From Rosistilla oblonga (lineage in GTDB: Bacteria > Planctomycetota > Planctomycetia > Pirellulales > Pirellulaceae): DNA of 64,000 nucleotides. The notes under the pieces were generated by a model. It saw nothing but the letters and a program-made list of their open reading frames with translations. It was not told the DNA's origin and did not search any database. The position numbers were made by a program, and so were the translations under genes. Shown piece by piece: positions 46,845-56,086 of the stretch. The stretch lies in NCBI RefSeq assembly GCF_007751715.1, contig NZ_CP036292.1, forward strand, positions 5,153,339 through 5,217,338. Reading direction: 5' to 3'. How positions within the stretch are numbered: position 1 is the first letter of the stretch; every line of letters begins with the position of its first letter.

Positions 46845-47912
46845 ATGACAAAGTCGTTCTATACGTCCCTTCTTTCGCTGGCCCTGCTGGCCGCCTCTAC
46901 CACCGCAGCGCTGGGCCAGTCGTCGCCGAGCGCGTTGACTTTTAACGATCCCAACCCGCAGCGGTACCAATTCAAGGCGCGAGCCAGCGAGCTGGATCCG
47001 CGAGTCCAAGCGCATCCGGAGATCGGTTTCTTGATCGACAACAAGGATGGCAAACCGGCTGATTTCCAACAAGCAGCGGTCGACACCCGCGTCGCGCCCA
47101 AGGGAAAACTGGTGATTTGGTTGATGGGGCACAACCAAGGTCTGTTCGATCGCTGGAACAGCTACGGCTTGCACGCGATCCGTGTCCACTACGCCAACAA
47201 ATGGTTTTCGATCTGCTGCCGCGAAAATCCGGTCGGCGAGGAATGCCGCGGCAACATCCGCTTGGAAGCGGCCACCGGCGAAGACTTCAGCAGCGATGTC
47301 GACATTCCCAAACCGGACGGCATGATGGAGCGGGCGCTCAAATTTGTGCAGTGGCTGGCGAAAGAGAATCCTCAAGGGGGCTGGGATTACTTCTTAACCG
47401 AAGATGGCAATGGCCTCCGCTGGGAGGACGTGATCATGTCGGGCAGCTCGCACGGTTCGACGACGGCGGCGCGGTTCGCCAAGCATCAGAAGGTCAGTCG
47501 AGTCGTCGCGTTGTGCGGACCTCGCGACAACTATCAAACCTGGCAATCGCTCCCGTCTGCAACTCCCGAGAACCGATACTTCGGCTTCTCTCACGTGCTC
47601 GACGGCGGTTGGACGGCAGATCACTATTGCCGCAGCTGGGAGATGCTGGGGATGAACAAATTTGGTCCGATCGTGAACGTCGACAAGATCGGACCGCCCT
47701 ACCAAAACACCCGTCGATTGATCACCGACTTTGATGTCGACGGCAACGCTCGCCGAGCTCACAGCAGCGTTCAACCAGGCGGCAGCGCGGGCAAAGACGC
47801 CGATGGCAAATACATCCACGAAGCGGTCTGGAAATATTTGTATACCCATCCGGTCGACGTGGTTGGTGAAGCCACGCCGCCGGATGCAAGCTGTATCAAG
47901 AACCAACGCTAA
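46845..47912 (+). CDS. Secreted alpha/beta hydrolase-like protein (BPSS1187-type)
   Basis: 355 residues from ATG 46845, which gives a clear signal peptide (FYTSLLSLALLAASTTAALGQ); the frame is open 73 codons further and ATG 46830 is possible. Hydrolase core: KLVIWLMGHNQ, nucleophile elbow SGSSHGSTTA, ALCGPRDNYQTW, then SVQPGG and HEAVWKYLYTHPVD. Substrate unknown. The last 67 bases of the gene are repeated downstream of the next operon, see repeats at 47846 and 48908. Its stop is intact. Confidence 0.75.
   Translation: MTKSFYTSLLSLALLAASTTAALGQSSPSALTFNDPNPQRYQFKARASELDPRVQAHPEIGFLIDNKDGKPADFQQAAVDTRVAPKGKLVIWLMGHNQGLFDRWNSYGLHAIRVHYANKWFSICCRENPVGEECRGNIRLEAATGEDFSSDVDIPKPDGMMERALKFVQWLAKENPQGGWDYFLTEDGNGLRWEDVIMSGSSHGSTTAARFAKHQKVSRVVALCGPRDNYQTWQSLPSATPENRYFGFSHVLDGGWTADHYCRSWEMLGMNKFGPIVNVDKIGPPYQNTRRLITDFDVDGNARRAHSSVQPGGSAGKDADGKYIHEAVWKYLYTHPVDVVGEATPPDASCIKNQR
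47846..47912 (+). repeat. Left copy of a 67-bp direct repeat (hydrolase 3' end)
   Basis: Covers the final 21 codons and stop of the hydrolase. 62 of 67 bases are identical, without gaps, to 48908-48974, exactly 1062 bases downstream. Confidence 0.9.
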
Positions 47913-48064
47913 AGTATCTTGCCCGCTTACAAATCGGGTGCATGCGCCCGATGGTCTAAGCACGAAATGCTTATCTGCTCCAACAATTGCGGGGAGCAAG
48001 GACATGCTGAATTGGTTTTATCCGTTCGGCGCCGTAGAATACGGTGAAACGGAACCAAGCTGGC

Positions 48065-48661
48065 ATGAGTTCACCACCGCAACCGACCGTTTACGTTATT
48101 GCTGGGCCTAACGGAGCCGGTAAGACGACATTCGCAAGTCGCTATTTGCCGAATTTCGCGGGTTGCCAGGAATTTGTAAACGCTGATTTGATTGCCTCTG
48201 GGCTGTCACCGTTCAACCCCGAGTCACAATCGGTTGCTGCCGGTCGCTTGATGCTAAACCGTATCGAAAGTTTGACGAGAAAAGGAACATCGTTCGGATT
48301 TGAAACAACGCTTGCTGGTCGTGGACATGTTAAACGGCTGCGTATGATGAAAAAACTTGGGTACCGAGTGTCCTTGTTTTTTATCTGGCTTCCCTCCGTC
48401 GATCTCGCCGTAGCTCGAGTTGCAACGCGGGTCAGAGAAGGTGGGCACAATATTCCAGAACCGCATATCCGGCGTCGTTACCAACTTGGCATCAACAACT
48501 TTGCGTCGCTATATAAGCCAGTTCTCGACGAATGGGTTATCTACGACGGATCGAGCCGCCCCGGTGAGATCATTGTCGGAGAGCAGGACAACGTTCGCCG
48601 AGTCTATGACGATGCGCGGTTTGCTGAACTCAAACAATTGTCCCCGGAGCTAATGCGATGA
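48065..48661 (+). CDS. Zeta-toxin-family P-loop kinase
   Basis: 198 residues from ATG 48065; ATG 48044 lies upstream in frame. P-loop VYVIAGPNGAGKTTFASRYLP, then FVNADLIASGLSPF, RTSFGFETTLAG (the conserved FETT region), LGYRVSLFFIWLPSVDLAVARVATRVREGGH. These are the landmarks of zeta/PezT kinases, which phosphorylate UDP-N-acetylhexosamines or other nucleotides. Overlaps the small partner gene by 4 bases. The whole module is bracketed by a direct repeat. Confidence 0.88.
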   Translation: MSSPPQPTVYVIAGPNGAGKTTFASRYLPNFAGCQEFVNADLIASGLSPFNPESQSVAAGRLMLNRIESLTRKGTSFGFETTLAGRGHVKRLRMMKKLGYRVSLFFIWLPSVDLAVARVATRVREGGHNIPEPHIRRRYQLGINNFASLYKPVLDEWVIYDGSSRPGEIIVGEQDNVRRVYDDARFAELKQLSPELMR

Positions 48662-48858
48662 TTCGAGACAACACACCCGAGCTAGTACGTAAGGCGAACG
48701 CCGCAATGCAGCAAGCAGCCGATGACGTTCTTGTTCGCGCCCGCCAGCACAACACCCCGATCGTCCTTTGGCGTGATGGCAAGGTCGTTGAAGTCGATCC
48801 GTTTTCAGAGGAATTTGACCCGCCGTCGAAAGAGCCACCAGCAGCAGGAACGGAATAG
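48658..48858 (+). CDS. Small protein paired with the zeta-like kinase (putative antitoxin)
   Basis: 66 residues: acidic and charged, ELVRKANAAMQQAADDVLVRARQHNTPIVLWRDGKVVEVDP. It starts inside the zeta stop (ATGA), so translation is coupled. The GKVVEVDP hairpin after an N-terminal helix resembles small proteins that accompany such kinases, but I do not recognise the family by name. Antitoxin order after the toxin is unusual for epsilon/zeta (antitoxin first). Confidence 0.65.
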   Translation: MIRDNTPELVRKANAAMQQAADDVLVRARQHNTPIVLWRDGKVVEVDPFSEEFDPPSKEPPAAGTE

Positions 48859-48907
48859 ACGACGCGTATCGACACGTGTATCGATTCGTTTCCGTAACAA
48901 TCGGCCA

Positions 48908-48974
48908 CCATCCGGTCGACGTGGGTGGTGAATCCACGCCGCCGGATGCAAGCTGTATCAAAAAACAACGCCAA
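48908..48974 (+). repeat. Right copy of the 67-bp direct repeat
   Basis: Same orientation as the left copy. It carries no stop in the hydrolase frame at the TAA position (CAA instead), so it is a silent copy of the gene end. Confidence 0.9.
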
Positions 48975-48997
48975 TAATCATCGCGTTGCCGCGGTGG

Positions 48998-51900
48998 TTA
49001 TTGAACCTCCAACAGCAGACTCTCCGAATGACTGTTGAACTCCGGTGCGTACATGCACTGGATGTTGGCGAATCCCGATTGATACCTGCCTCGCAATTGA
49101 ACGCGCGTCGAATATTCGAAGACGTACGTTCCCTTGGGCAGGTAATCGATGAAGAAGTGGCTGGCCGTATCGCGAGTCGATTCGTAGTAGGCCAGTCCAT
49201 CTTGGTACTTGTAACGCGATAGCACATTCACCGGTTCGGTGCCGCTGCCGCGCTGATCCTTCAGATGCAGATACTCCATGTCGCGGTCGGTCTTCAAAAC
49301 GATCCGTACGACCAATTCATCGCCGACCGCAATCGGCCCGTCGACAGGTTTCAGAACCGGTCCATCTTTGGTCGTCTCTTTCACGAACAGCTGCTTGGTT
49401 AGCGTCAGCGGCGTTCCATCGTGAGGCGTGATCTTGGCGATCTCCTCCATGTATTGCCACGTCACGCTTCCCCACGCAACGCCTTCGTCGACCTTAGTGA
49501 CCGTGATCTTTCCTTGTTGCGGCGTCACCTCCGCACCGGAAAACCGCTGCTCATAAAAGCCGGTTCCCGCTTCGACATCTTTCGGCTCGACCGTCTGGCC
49601 GCCCAGATCGACGCGGACCAATTCGCTGGACGCCAACAGGTCGGTTCCTCGCAACAACAACGCATAGACCGCGTCGGCTGTCGCTTTACTCGTCTTCCAG
49701 TCCTGCGTTTGTTTTTGTTTCAGCAGCCAAACTTTGCAGTCTTCGACAGCCGCCGCATCGTCCATCACTTCGTCAAACGCTTCGATCATCATCGCTTGCG
49801 TTTCGATCGGAGCTCGGTACCACCACCACGATTCTTCGGTATCGCGCCAGAACATTCCCATTTCTTCGTCACTTACCGATCGCTCTTTGATCGACGCCAT
49901 GATGCCGACCGGCGTCTTCAAATCGCCGAAGCGTTTCAAGGCCACGGCAAGATGGGCTTGCGACTGGCGGTTGTTCAATTTCAACCAATACTGCTTGGCT
50001 TGTTGCAACCAATACAGGACAGCGGTTCGATGTTCCGCGGCGACAGGTTGATCTTCCAGGAAGAAGCTGCGGCCATACAGATACAACGCGATCGTCGCGG
50101 TCAGATGATTATCGTCACGGTTGCTTTCCGCGATATTGGTGTACTGCTTGGTAACCCACGCATCCAATCGGGTCAGCGACTTCACCGCCGCCGAGGTATC
50201 AACGTCGACGCCCAAGTGACGCATTCGACCAAAACCAGTGGTGATGTAAAGCGTGATGTAATCGTTTGCAGGACCGCCGGGGAACCAAGGCCACGCGCCG
50301 TCGTCGAGCTGTTGATCGGCCAGCTTCTTCAGCAGCCGAGCGGTCTCGTCGTTCAAGCGGTTATCGTCGAACAAGATCCCCACGTTGCGTCGAGCTTCCG
50401 ATTCGGATTCCGCTTGTCGCAGCCAAGGCGTCTCTTCGATCATCACCGCTTTGAGGTCCTGGTTCTTCATCAGCGGACTCTCCAGCGCCGGAGTCCCACG
50501 CCATTGTTCAAAGACGCGATGGATCTTCGGATCGCTGCCGGCGATGTGCCGCGCCAATGCGTTGGCATATAGTCGACTGAACGTCTGCTCGCTGCACTGG
50601 TGCGGGTATTCCATCAGATAGGGCAACGCCATCACAGCGTACCACGACGGGTTGGAAACCATTTGAACGTCCAACGATTGATGACGCAGCGAATCGGAGT
50701 CGCCCGATTTCAGCAGCTTTTCAAAATCGAACTCCACTGTTTGTGGACCGCGAATCGGCAGCGTTTGCGATTCGGTCACCAGCACACGTTGCGACAAGAC
50801 GGGCAGATACCCTTCTTCTCCGTCGGACAATCGTCCCGTCGAACCGACCGCTTTGTAGGTCAAGAACCCGATTCCGTCGGGAATCTGAATCCGCCAAGCC
50901 AACGACTTCGATTGCCCCGCAGCGATCTCGAACGCTTGATCGCGTTGGTCGTTGCCGATCGCCGCGTCGACGCTGTCGCCGGTTCGCGCTTCGGCAAAGC
51001 TCAAGCGCACCGTACCGGTCTGACGCGTCGGCGATTGGTTGCTGACTTTGACAGTGAATTCCAACACGTCCCCCTCGCGAACGAATCGCGGCGGATTGGG
51101 TTGAACCATCAAGTCTTTTGCCGTCACCACGGTATCGGTCAACAGTCCGGATCGCAGTTCGTTGTCGTGAGCGAAGCCCATGAACCGCCACTTCGTTAAT
51201 GCCTCGGGCATCGTGAACTCCATCCGCACCGTGCCGTCGTCGCCGGCGATCAAATGCGGAAAGAAGAAGGCGGTTTCGTTGAGGTTCTTCCGTGCCGAAA
51301 CGTTTTCCAGATCGACCTCAGCCGCTGGCGGCTGGTCGTCGGCGGGTGCCCCTTCGGCAGCGGGAGCACTCGCGACCTGCGCGTTGGAATCCTTTGCCAT
51401 TCCCTTGGCCATCGCCATCGGCGCTGGAGCGGCACCGGCAAACGAATCGGCTTCCATCATCCCGAGGCCACCAGCAATGCCTCCGCCTCTTCGACTACGG
51501 AACTGAACATTGCCCCGCATGCCGTAGATCGCGTTGATGATCTCGCCGGGGAACGATCGGTAGATGAGCGACGCATCGCGGGCATCGACGTTCCAATTGA
51601 AGAGCAGACCTTGCAGCTGCTTTTGTTGGTTTTCAAATTGCGAATAAACGTTGCTGCGGTTGTGCCGGAAGACATGGAATCCATCGGCCCAATGGTGCGG
51701 CAGATAAGCATCCAGCGACGCGTCGTACATCCCCGCGACCATCTCGGCGGCGGCTCGCTTTGCATCGGGAGCGTCGATCACCGCGGTCCAGGTTTGCTTT
51801 TCCGCCGGTTCCAGTTTGGAGACAAAGTGCTCCCAGCGAACCGTCAGTTGCTTGTTGGTCCAAGGGACTCTGATCTGCCACGATTCCAGATAGGCTCGGT

Positions 51901-54900
51901 TTTCGCGAACCATCGTCGTCCGCAGCGTCAGCCCGCCGCGCATCCCTTCTTCGATCGGTTGTTTGATCTGAACCTGAGTCACTCCGGGGGCGGTCCAGAA
52001 ACTCTGCAACACCCCGCCCCGATGTTCGATCTCGACGAACGCGCGAGCGGTGTCGTATCCGCTTCCCCAGACGCCCTCGAATTCGCTGCCCGGTTGGACC
52101 GACCAAGCGGCGGAAGCCAACAGGTTGGGGATCTTGATCGACAATTGCTTTGCATTGGGATCGAGCACTTGGATTGGCAACAACGCGGTCACCGACTTGC
52201 TGAATCGATCCTTCGTTTCGAAGACCGCTCGATAGATGCCAGCTTTCAATTGAACCTCAGCTTCCGCTTGCCCGCTGGCGTCGATCTGAATCGCTTTCTC
52301 AAACGCGACCTCCCCTAGCGCCCACGAATTGGGATTGGCGGGATCGGGTTTCGGAGCGTCTGCCAAATCGATTGGGCTTCCCGCTCGGCCGTACATCGGC
52401 CGCGGTTGGTTCGACAATCTGCCGCGAGCTGGCCGTTCGGGCTGCTGCAGCGCATAGACCTTCAGCACGCCGTCGGCCGCGATCGCTTCGCCATCCAGAG
52501 TGGTAGTGCTTAGTTGGATTTTCGTCGGTGCGTCGGTCGTCTGCCAATCGTCGCTGGAAACCGACGCTCGCAAAGCGACAAAGCCGACGTTGACTTGGCG
52601 GCTGCCCGAACGCGTTTCGCCCGTCGTGTCGACGACATCGGCGTAGATCGTGAACTGGAATGAGGCTTCGCTTTCGGGCGATACCGACGGATCGGGACGG
52701 GCGTCGAAGCGGATGTCGAAGCTGCCGTCGGCGGCGGTTGTCGTCGTTCCGTGAGCGATCTCCTGCCCGGCATCGGGAACTTGCGGGATCCACCAACAAC
52801 GCCACGACCACCAGATCGGATAGCGGACTTCACGGACGACGCGCCAGCGAACCTCGGCAGCATCGATCGCCGCGCCGGTATACGCCTTAGCCGATCCCTG
52901 CAGATTGACTTCACCGCCAAGCCGAGCGGCTTCCTTAGGTGCGTCCAGCGAAACCAGAAACTTGGGTCGCTTGTACTCTTCGACAGTGACTTGCGTTGCT
53001 CCATTCGGTTCGCCAGCGACATGGATCGACATTCGCCCCATCAAACGATCGCGCGGCGCGTTGAAGCTGCCGCTGAAACTTCCGTAATCGTTGGTGCGAT
53101 GTTTCTGCCGCTGGATCTCTTTTCCATTGACGTCGTTGAAGACCACTGTCAATTCGCGACCGGCGATCGTCGCGTAATCGTCCTTCTGCTGGTCGACTCG
53201 CAAACAGATCCCCTTGTATTGGATCGTCTGCCCCGGGCGGTAGATCGATCGGTCGGTGAAGAACCGTGTCTGTTCATCGGGTCGAGGTTGTCGGTTGTTC
53301 TGGTAACTGTCGACGTTGTGTATCGAAGAGAGTGCGTTGTCGCCATCGACGACGTGAAAGACCATTCCTCGCAGTCGTTGGCCACGGAATTCAAACCGCC
53401 CGTTTTCGTCGGTCTTCGTCGACGGAAGCGGTTGGCGGCGGTTGCCGTGGTTCGTTCGCTGCCACGCTCGCACGTTGGCATTGGCCAGCGGATCGCCGCT
53501 GCGGGCATCCAAGACAAAGCCGTCGACGAATCCATCGCCGTTGTGATTTCGCAATACGAGAGCCAGATCGCTAACCCAAATCTCCGTGAACGACACTTGG
53601 TTGTCGGCGCGGACAAATTCGGGATGGTGGCTGGCGATCAGATAATAAGCTCCCGGTTTCAAATCGTCGGGCGTCGGCAATTCTTCGACGCGTTCTTGGT
53701 AATCGGTTGTCGCTGGCAGATCGGCATTCCAAGCGGTAACCGGCGTGCGAGCCAGTAGTTCCTGTTGCTGACGCTGATCCAATTGCTCTGAATTCCAGCG
53801 TTCGGATTGGACAAAGGCTTCGAAATCAAACGGGACCAAGCGGAAGTAGATCTTGGTGACGTTGCGGTATTGAACGTCGATCGTCGACAGTGGTTCGTTC
53901 CAGACTCGTTCGGTCGAAACCTGCGCCGAACGGGCTTCGATCTGCTGGATCAAGTTGAAACAGAGAGCTCCGCCAACGCTCTTGGGAAAATTCTCAAGCC
54001 CTTCGCTGGCGATCTTATGCGCCTCGACCAAGTCCCCTTCGTCGCGAATCGTTTGCGCCAGTTGCGCGTTGCCTCGAGCAGAGATCTCGTGCCCGGCGGT
54101 CGCTTCGATGAATCGTTTCAGCGACGCCTTAAATCGCGAACTCTTCTCTTCGCCAAACGCCTTGTTGTTGCCAAACACCAAACGGGACAGATCGGCATCG
54201 TAGAACGCCGACTTGTCATCATCGTCTTGATGGAAGACCAGCAGATCTTGGTACAGCGTGATCGCTCGCAGCGTTGGCGATTTCGCGTCGTCGGTCGGAG
54301 GTTCCCAAGCGATGAAGTCGGCAGCCGATGCGAAGATCGGGCTGTCGGCTTGCAGATCAAAAGCATCCTGCGAACGGGCACCGGCTTGCTCGCCCGCGGC
54401 ATAGAAATCGATCGCGTCGAAAACCAGGAAATCGTAAAGCGTCGGGCGGTAGGCGTCCGGTGCGGTCCCCTTGTTTAATAGCGCATCGTATTGATCGATC
54501 GGCGTCTTTTGCAGCGCTTCGGGAGCGGCGAGGGCCAGCCGGAAATGCTTGTCGATTTCAGCCAGGATCTGCGGCAACGCCCAGGTGGTAAAGTCGTCGC
54601 TGGGGGAGGTGGCGGTTTCGGTGCGCTGCATGAACCGCCAGCGATTCTGCTGGAAATATTGCCAGTACCAATTCGCCAGGATCGCCTGCATCACAGGCCG
54701 CATCGGCTCGGGAGCCTTCTCGATCTCGGCGGTCATCCGAGTGACTTTTTCCTCGGGCTTATCCCCTTGGATCGCCCCTTCCAAAGCGATCCGTTGGCTT
54801 ATCGCTTTGACAGCTTCGGCGTACGCCTTGTCTTGCAACGCGCCATCGATAATCGGCTGCAACGCCTCGATCGCGGTCTTGGGCAAACCTTTGTTCATCG

Positions 54901-55006
54901 CGTCTTCGACAGCCTTCCATTGAGTGTCTCGAGGTCCCACCGCCGAGGCGACCGCAAATGCGATCAGCATGGAAAGGCAGGGGGCGATTAGCCGTAAATG
55001 AGTCAA
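48998..55006 (-). CDS. Giant secreted alpha-2-macroglobulin-family protein
   Basis: 2002 residues from the TTG at 55006, chosen because AGGAAGG lies 8-9 bases upstream; ATG 54970 is an alternative. The frame stays open for 263 more codons through repeat DNA, which do not look like protein. Signal segment APCLSMLIAFAVASAVG. Macroglobulin domains: FTDRSIYRPGQTIQYKGI (MG2/3-type), FVLDARSGDPLANANVRAW, ALTKWRFMGFAHDNELRSG, then the thioester motif in EYPHQCSEQTFSRLYA near residue 1470 and a C-terminal receptor-like domain. Cys-Ser-Glu-Gln fits the CxEQ thioester that traps proteases. Length (normal bacterial A2M about 1550-1650) is increased by an N-terminal extension of about 350 residues without clear family. 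No penicillin-binding pbpC partner is next to it. Confidence 0.85.
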   Translation of the reverse strand: MTHLRLIAPCLSMLIAFAVASAVGPRDTQWKAVEDAMNKGLPKTAIEALQPIIDGALQDKAYAEAVKAISQRIALEGAIQGDKPEEKVTRMTAEIEKAPEPMRPVMQAILANWYWQYFQQNRWRFMQRTETATSPSDDFTTWALPQILAEIDKHFRLALAAPEALQKTPIDQYDALLNKGTAPDAYRPTLYDFLVFDAIDFYAAGEQAGARSQDAFDLQADSPIFASAADFIAWEPPTDDAKSPTLRAITLYQDLLVFHQDDDDKSAFYDADLSRLVFGNNKAFGEEKSSRFKASLKRFIEATAGHEISARGNAQLAQTIRDEGDLVEAHKIASEGLENFPKSVGGALCFNLIQQIEARSAQVSTERVWNEPLSTIDVQYRNVTKIYFRLVPFDFEAFVQSERWNSEQLDQRQQQELLARTPVTAWNADLPATTDYQERVEELPTPDDLKPGAYYLIASHHPEFVRADNQVSFTEIWVSDLALVLRNHNGDGFVDGFVLDARSGDPLANANVRAWQRTNHGNRRQPLPSTKTDENGRFEFRGQRLRGMVFHVVDGDNALSSIHNVDSYQNNRQPRPDEQTRFFTDRSIYRPGQTIQYKGICLRVDQQKDDYATIAGRELTVVFNDVNGKEIQRQKHRTNDYGSFSGSFNAPRDRLMGRMSIHVAGEPNGATQVTVEEYKRPKFLVSLDAPKEAARLGGEVNLQGSAKAYTGAAIDAAEVRWRVVREVRYPIWWSWRCWWIPQVPDAGQEIAHGTTTTAADGSFDIRFDARPDPSVSPESEASFQFTIYADVVDTTGETRSGSRQVNVGFVALRASVSSDDWQTTDAPTKIQLSTTTLDGEAIAADGVLKVYALQQPERPARGRLSNQPRPMYGRAGSPIDLADAPKPDPANPNSWALGEVAFEKAIQIDASGQAEAEVQLKAGIYRAVFETKDRFSKSVTALLPIQVLDPNAKQLSIKIPNLLASAAWSVQPGSEFEGVWGSGYDTARAFVEIEHRGGVLQSFWTAPGVTQVQIKQPIEEGMRGGLTLRTTMVRENRAYLESWQIRVPWTNKQLTVRWEHFVSKLEPAEKQTWTAVIDAPDAKRAAAEMVAGMYDASLDAYLPHHWADGFHVFRHNRSNVYSQFENQQKQLQGLLFNWNVDARDASLIYRSFPGEIINAIYGMRGNVQFRSRRGGGIAGGLGMMEADSFAGAAPAPMAMAKGMAKDSNAQVASAPAAEGAPADDQPPAAEVDLENVSARKNLNETAFFFPHLIAGDDGTVRMEFTMPEALTKWRFMGFAHDNELRSGLLTDTVVTAKDLMVQPNPPRFVREGDVLEFTVKVSNQSPTRQTGTVRLSFAEARTGDSVDAAIGNDQRDQAFEIAAGQSKSLAWRIQIPDGIGFLTYKAVGSTGRLSDGEEGYLPVLSQRVLVTESQTLPIRGPQTVEFDFEKLLKSGDSDSLRHQSLDVQMVSNPSWYAVMALPYLMEYPHQCSEQTFSRLYANALARHIAGSDPKIHRVFEQWRGTPALESPLMKNQDLKAVMIEETPWLRQAESESEARRNVGILFDDNRLNDETARLLKKLADQQLDDGAWPWFPGGPANDYITLYITTGFGRMRHLGVDVDTSAAVKSLTRLDAWVTKQYTNIAESNRDDNHLTATIALYLYGRSFFLEDQPVAAEHRTAVLYWLQQAKQYWLKLNNRQSQAHLAVALKRFGDLKTPVGIMASIKERSVSDEEMGMFWRDTEESWWWYRAPIETQAMMIEAFDEVMDDAAAVEDCKVWLLKQKQTQDWKTSKATADAVYALLLRGTDLLASSELVRVDLGGQTVEPKDVEAGTGFYEQRFSGAEVTPQQGKITVTKVDEGVAWGSVTWQYMEEIAKITPHDGTPLTLTKQLFVKETTKDGPVLKPVDGPIAVGDELVVRIVLKTDRDMEYLHLKDQRGSGTEPVNVLSRYKYQDGLAYYESTRDTASHFFIDYLPKGTYVFEYSTRVQLRGRYQSGFANIQCMYAPEFNSHSESLLLEVQ

Positions 55007-55191
55007 GAGTCTGATCCTTCCTACGTGTTGAATAGCTTCGGTGCAGAGCACGGAACGTGAAATCATAGGCATGGACGCCAAATCCGACCAATGCGCACCC
55101 GAGAAAGTCGACGAATTTTGAAATCTATTCGGCCTCCACTCCAACGATTTACGTTCATCCCCGCAGCAGGACCGCCCCGTTGGGGCTACGT

Positions 55192-55715
55192 CGTCGTTTG
55201 TGTCGCTCCCCAACCCCAGGGCGTTGCCCTGGGCTGGCATACCGCCGGCCACGTTGGGCCTGTCGAACAAGAACGATGTTGGGCGCGATCGTTTAAACGC
55301 GGCGGCAACGCCCCGCGCGTCCACACCCACCGCCGCGCTGGCGCACCGCCGCCCACACGCACCGTCGCCCACACGTACCGTCGCGTCGCCGTGACGTGAC
55401 GGAACCGCGGCGCAGGGCCGCCGTCGTTTGTGCCGCTCCCAAACCCAGGGCGTTGCCCTGGGCTGACGTACCGCCGGCCACGTTGGGCCTGTCGAACGAG
55501 AACGATGTTGGGCGCGATCGTTTAACCGCGGCGGCAACGCCCCGCGCGTCCACACGCACCGCCGCGCTGGCGTACCGCCGCCCACACGTACCGCCGCCCA
55601 CACGTACCGCCGCGTCGCCGTGACGTGACGGGACCGTGGCGTAGGGCCGCCGTCGTTTGTGTCGCTCCCCAAACCCAGGGCGTTGCCCTGGGCTGGCGTA
55701 GAGCTACCCCGTTGG
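55192..55715. repeat. 230-bp GC-rich tandem repeat, two full copies and a third partial
   Basis: Copies start at 55192, 55422 and 55651 (spacing 230 and 229). Each opens with CGTCGTTTGTG and a palindrome CCCAGGGC-GTT-GCCCTGGG (55215-55233, 55444-55462, 55674-55692), followed in the two full copies by GCCGGCCACGTTGGGCC and short CCCACACGyACCGyCG subrepeats. The array is flanked on both sides by CCCCGTTGGGG. A reverse copy of the palindrome (CCCAGGGCAACGCCCTGGG) lies at 55944-55962. Confidence 0.9.
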
Positions 55716-55790
55716 GGCGGTGCACGAACGGTTACAACGCACCGAATCGGATGGCAAAGCGTTTGGCGTATGCGTCGGTTCATCGCCGCG

Positions 55791-55885
55791 GACATTCAGC
55801 CAACCTCCCACGGGACCAACGGACCGGACGTTCAGACAACGTCCCACACGCCCAACCGGGCCGACATGCAATCAACATGCGTCAC
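55791..55885. repeat. 36-bp direct repeat, two and a half units
   Basis: Units begin GACATTCAGCC at 55791, GACGTTCAGAC at 55827 and GACATGCAATC at 55863. They are about 65-75% alike by eye and adjacent, without spacers, so not a CRISPR array. Confidence 0.7.
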
Positions 55886-56086
55886 GCTCTACGAGTCCGC
55901 CATCCAAGCAAAATCAGGCCCAACGGGGCCGGCCGTATGCCAGCCCAGGGCAACGCCCTGGGAAAACCGATGCCCACAAAACCGTTTCAGGCCCAACGGG
56001 CCGGCCGTACGACCATGCGAGCAGTAGCGGAAGTCGTCCCCGCAAAACCGAAGCCGCTGCAATTGCCCGCCTCGCACGACACCTTG

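Noticed and set aside
47700-48111. Additional antitoxin gene upstream of the zeta-like kinase
   Set aside because: The 126-codon frame overlaps the hydrolase gene in another frame and shows no helix pattern or ribosome site.
55007-55795. Extension of the A2M frame through 263 codons upstream
   Set aside because: It translates the 230-bp repeats and differs in composition from the rest; a ribosome site and signal peptide lie at 55006.
55791-55885. CRISPR array
   Set aside because: Units of 36 bases are adjacent with no unique spacers and diverge too much; no cas gene in the window.
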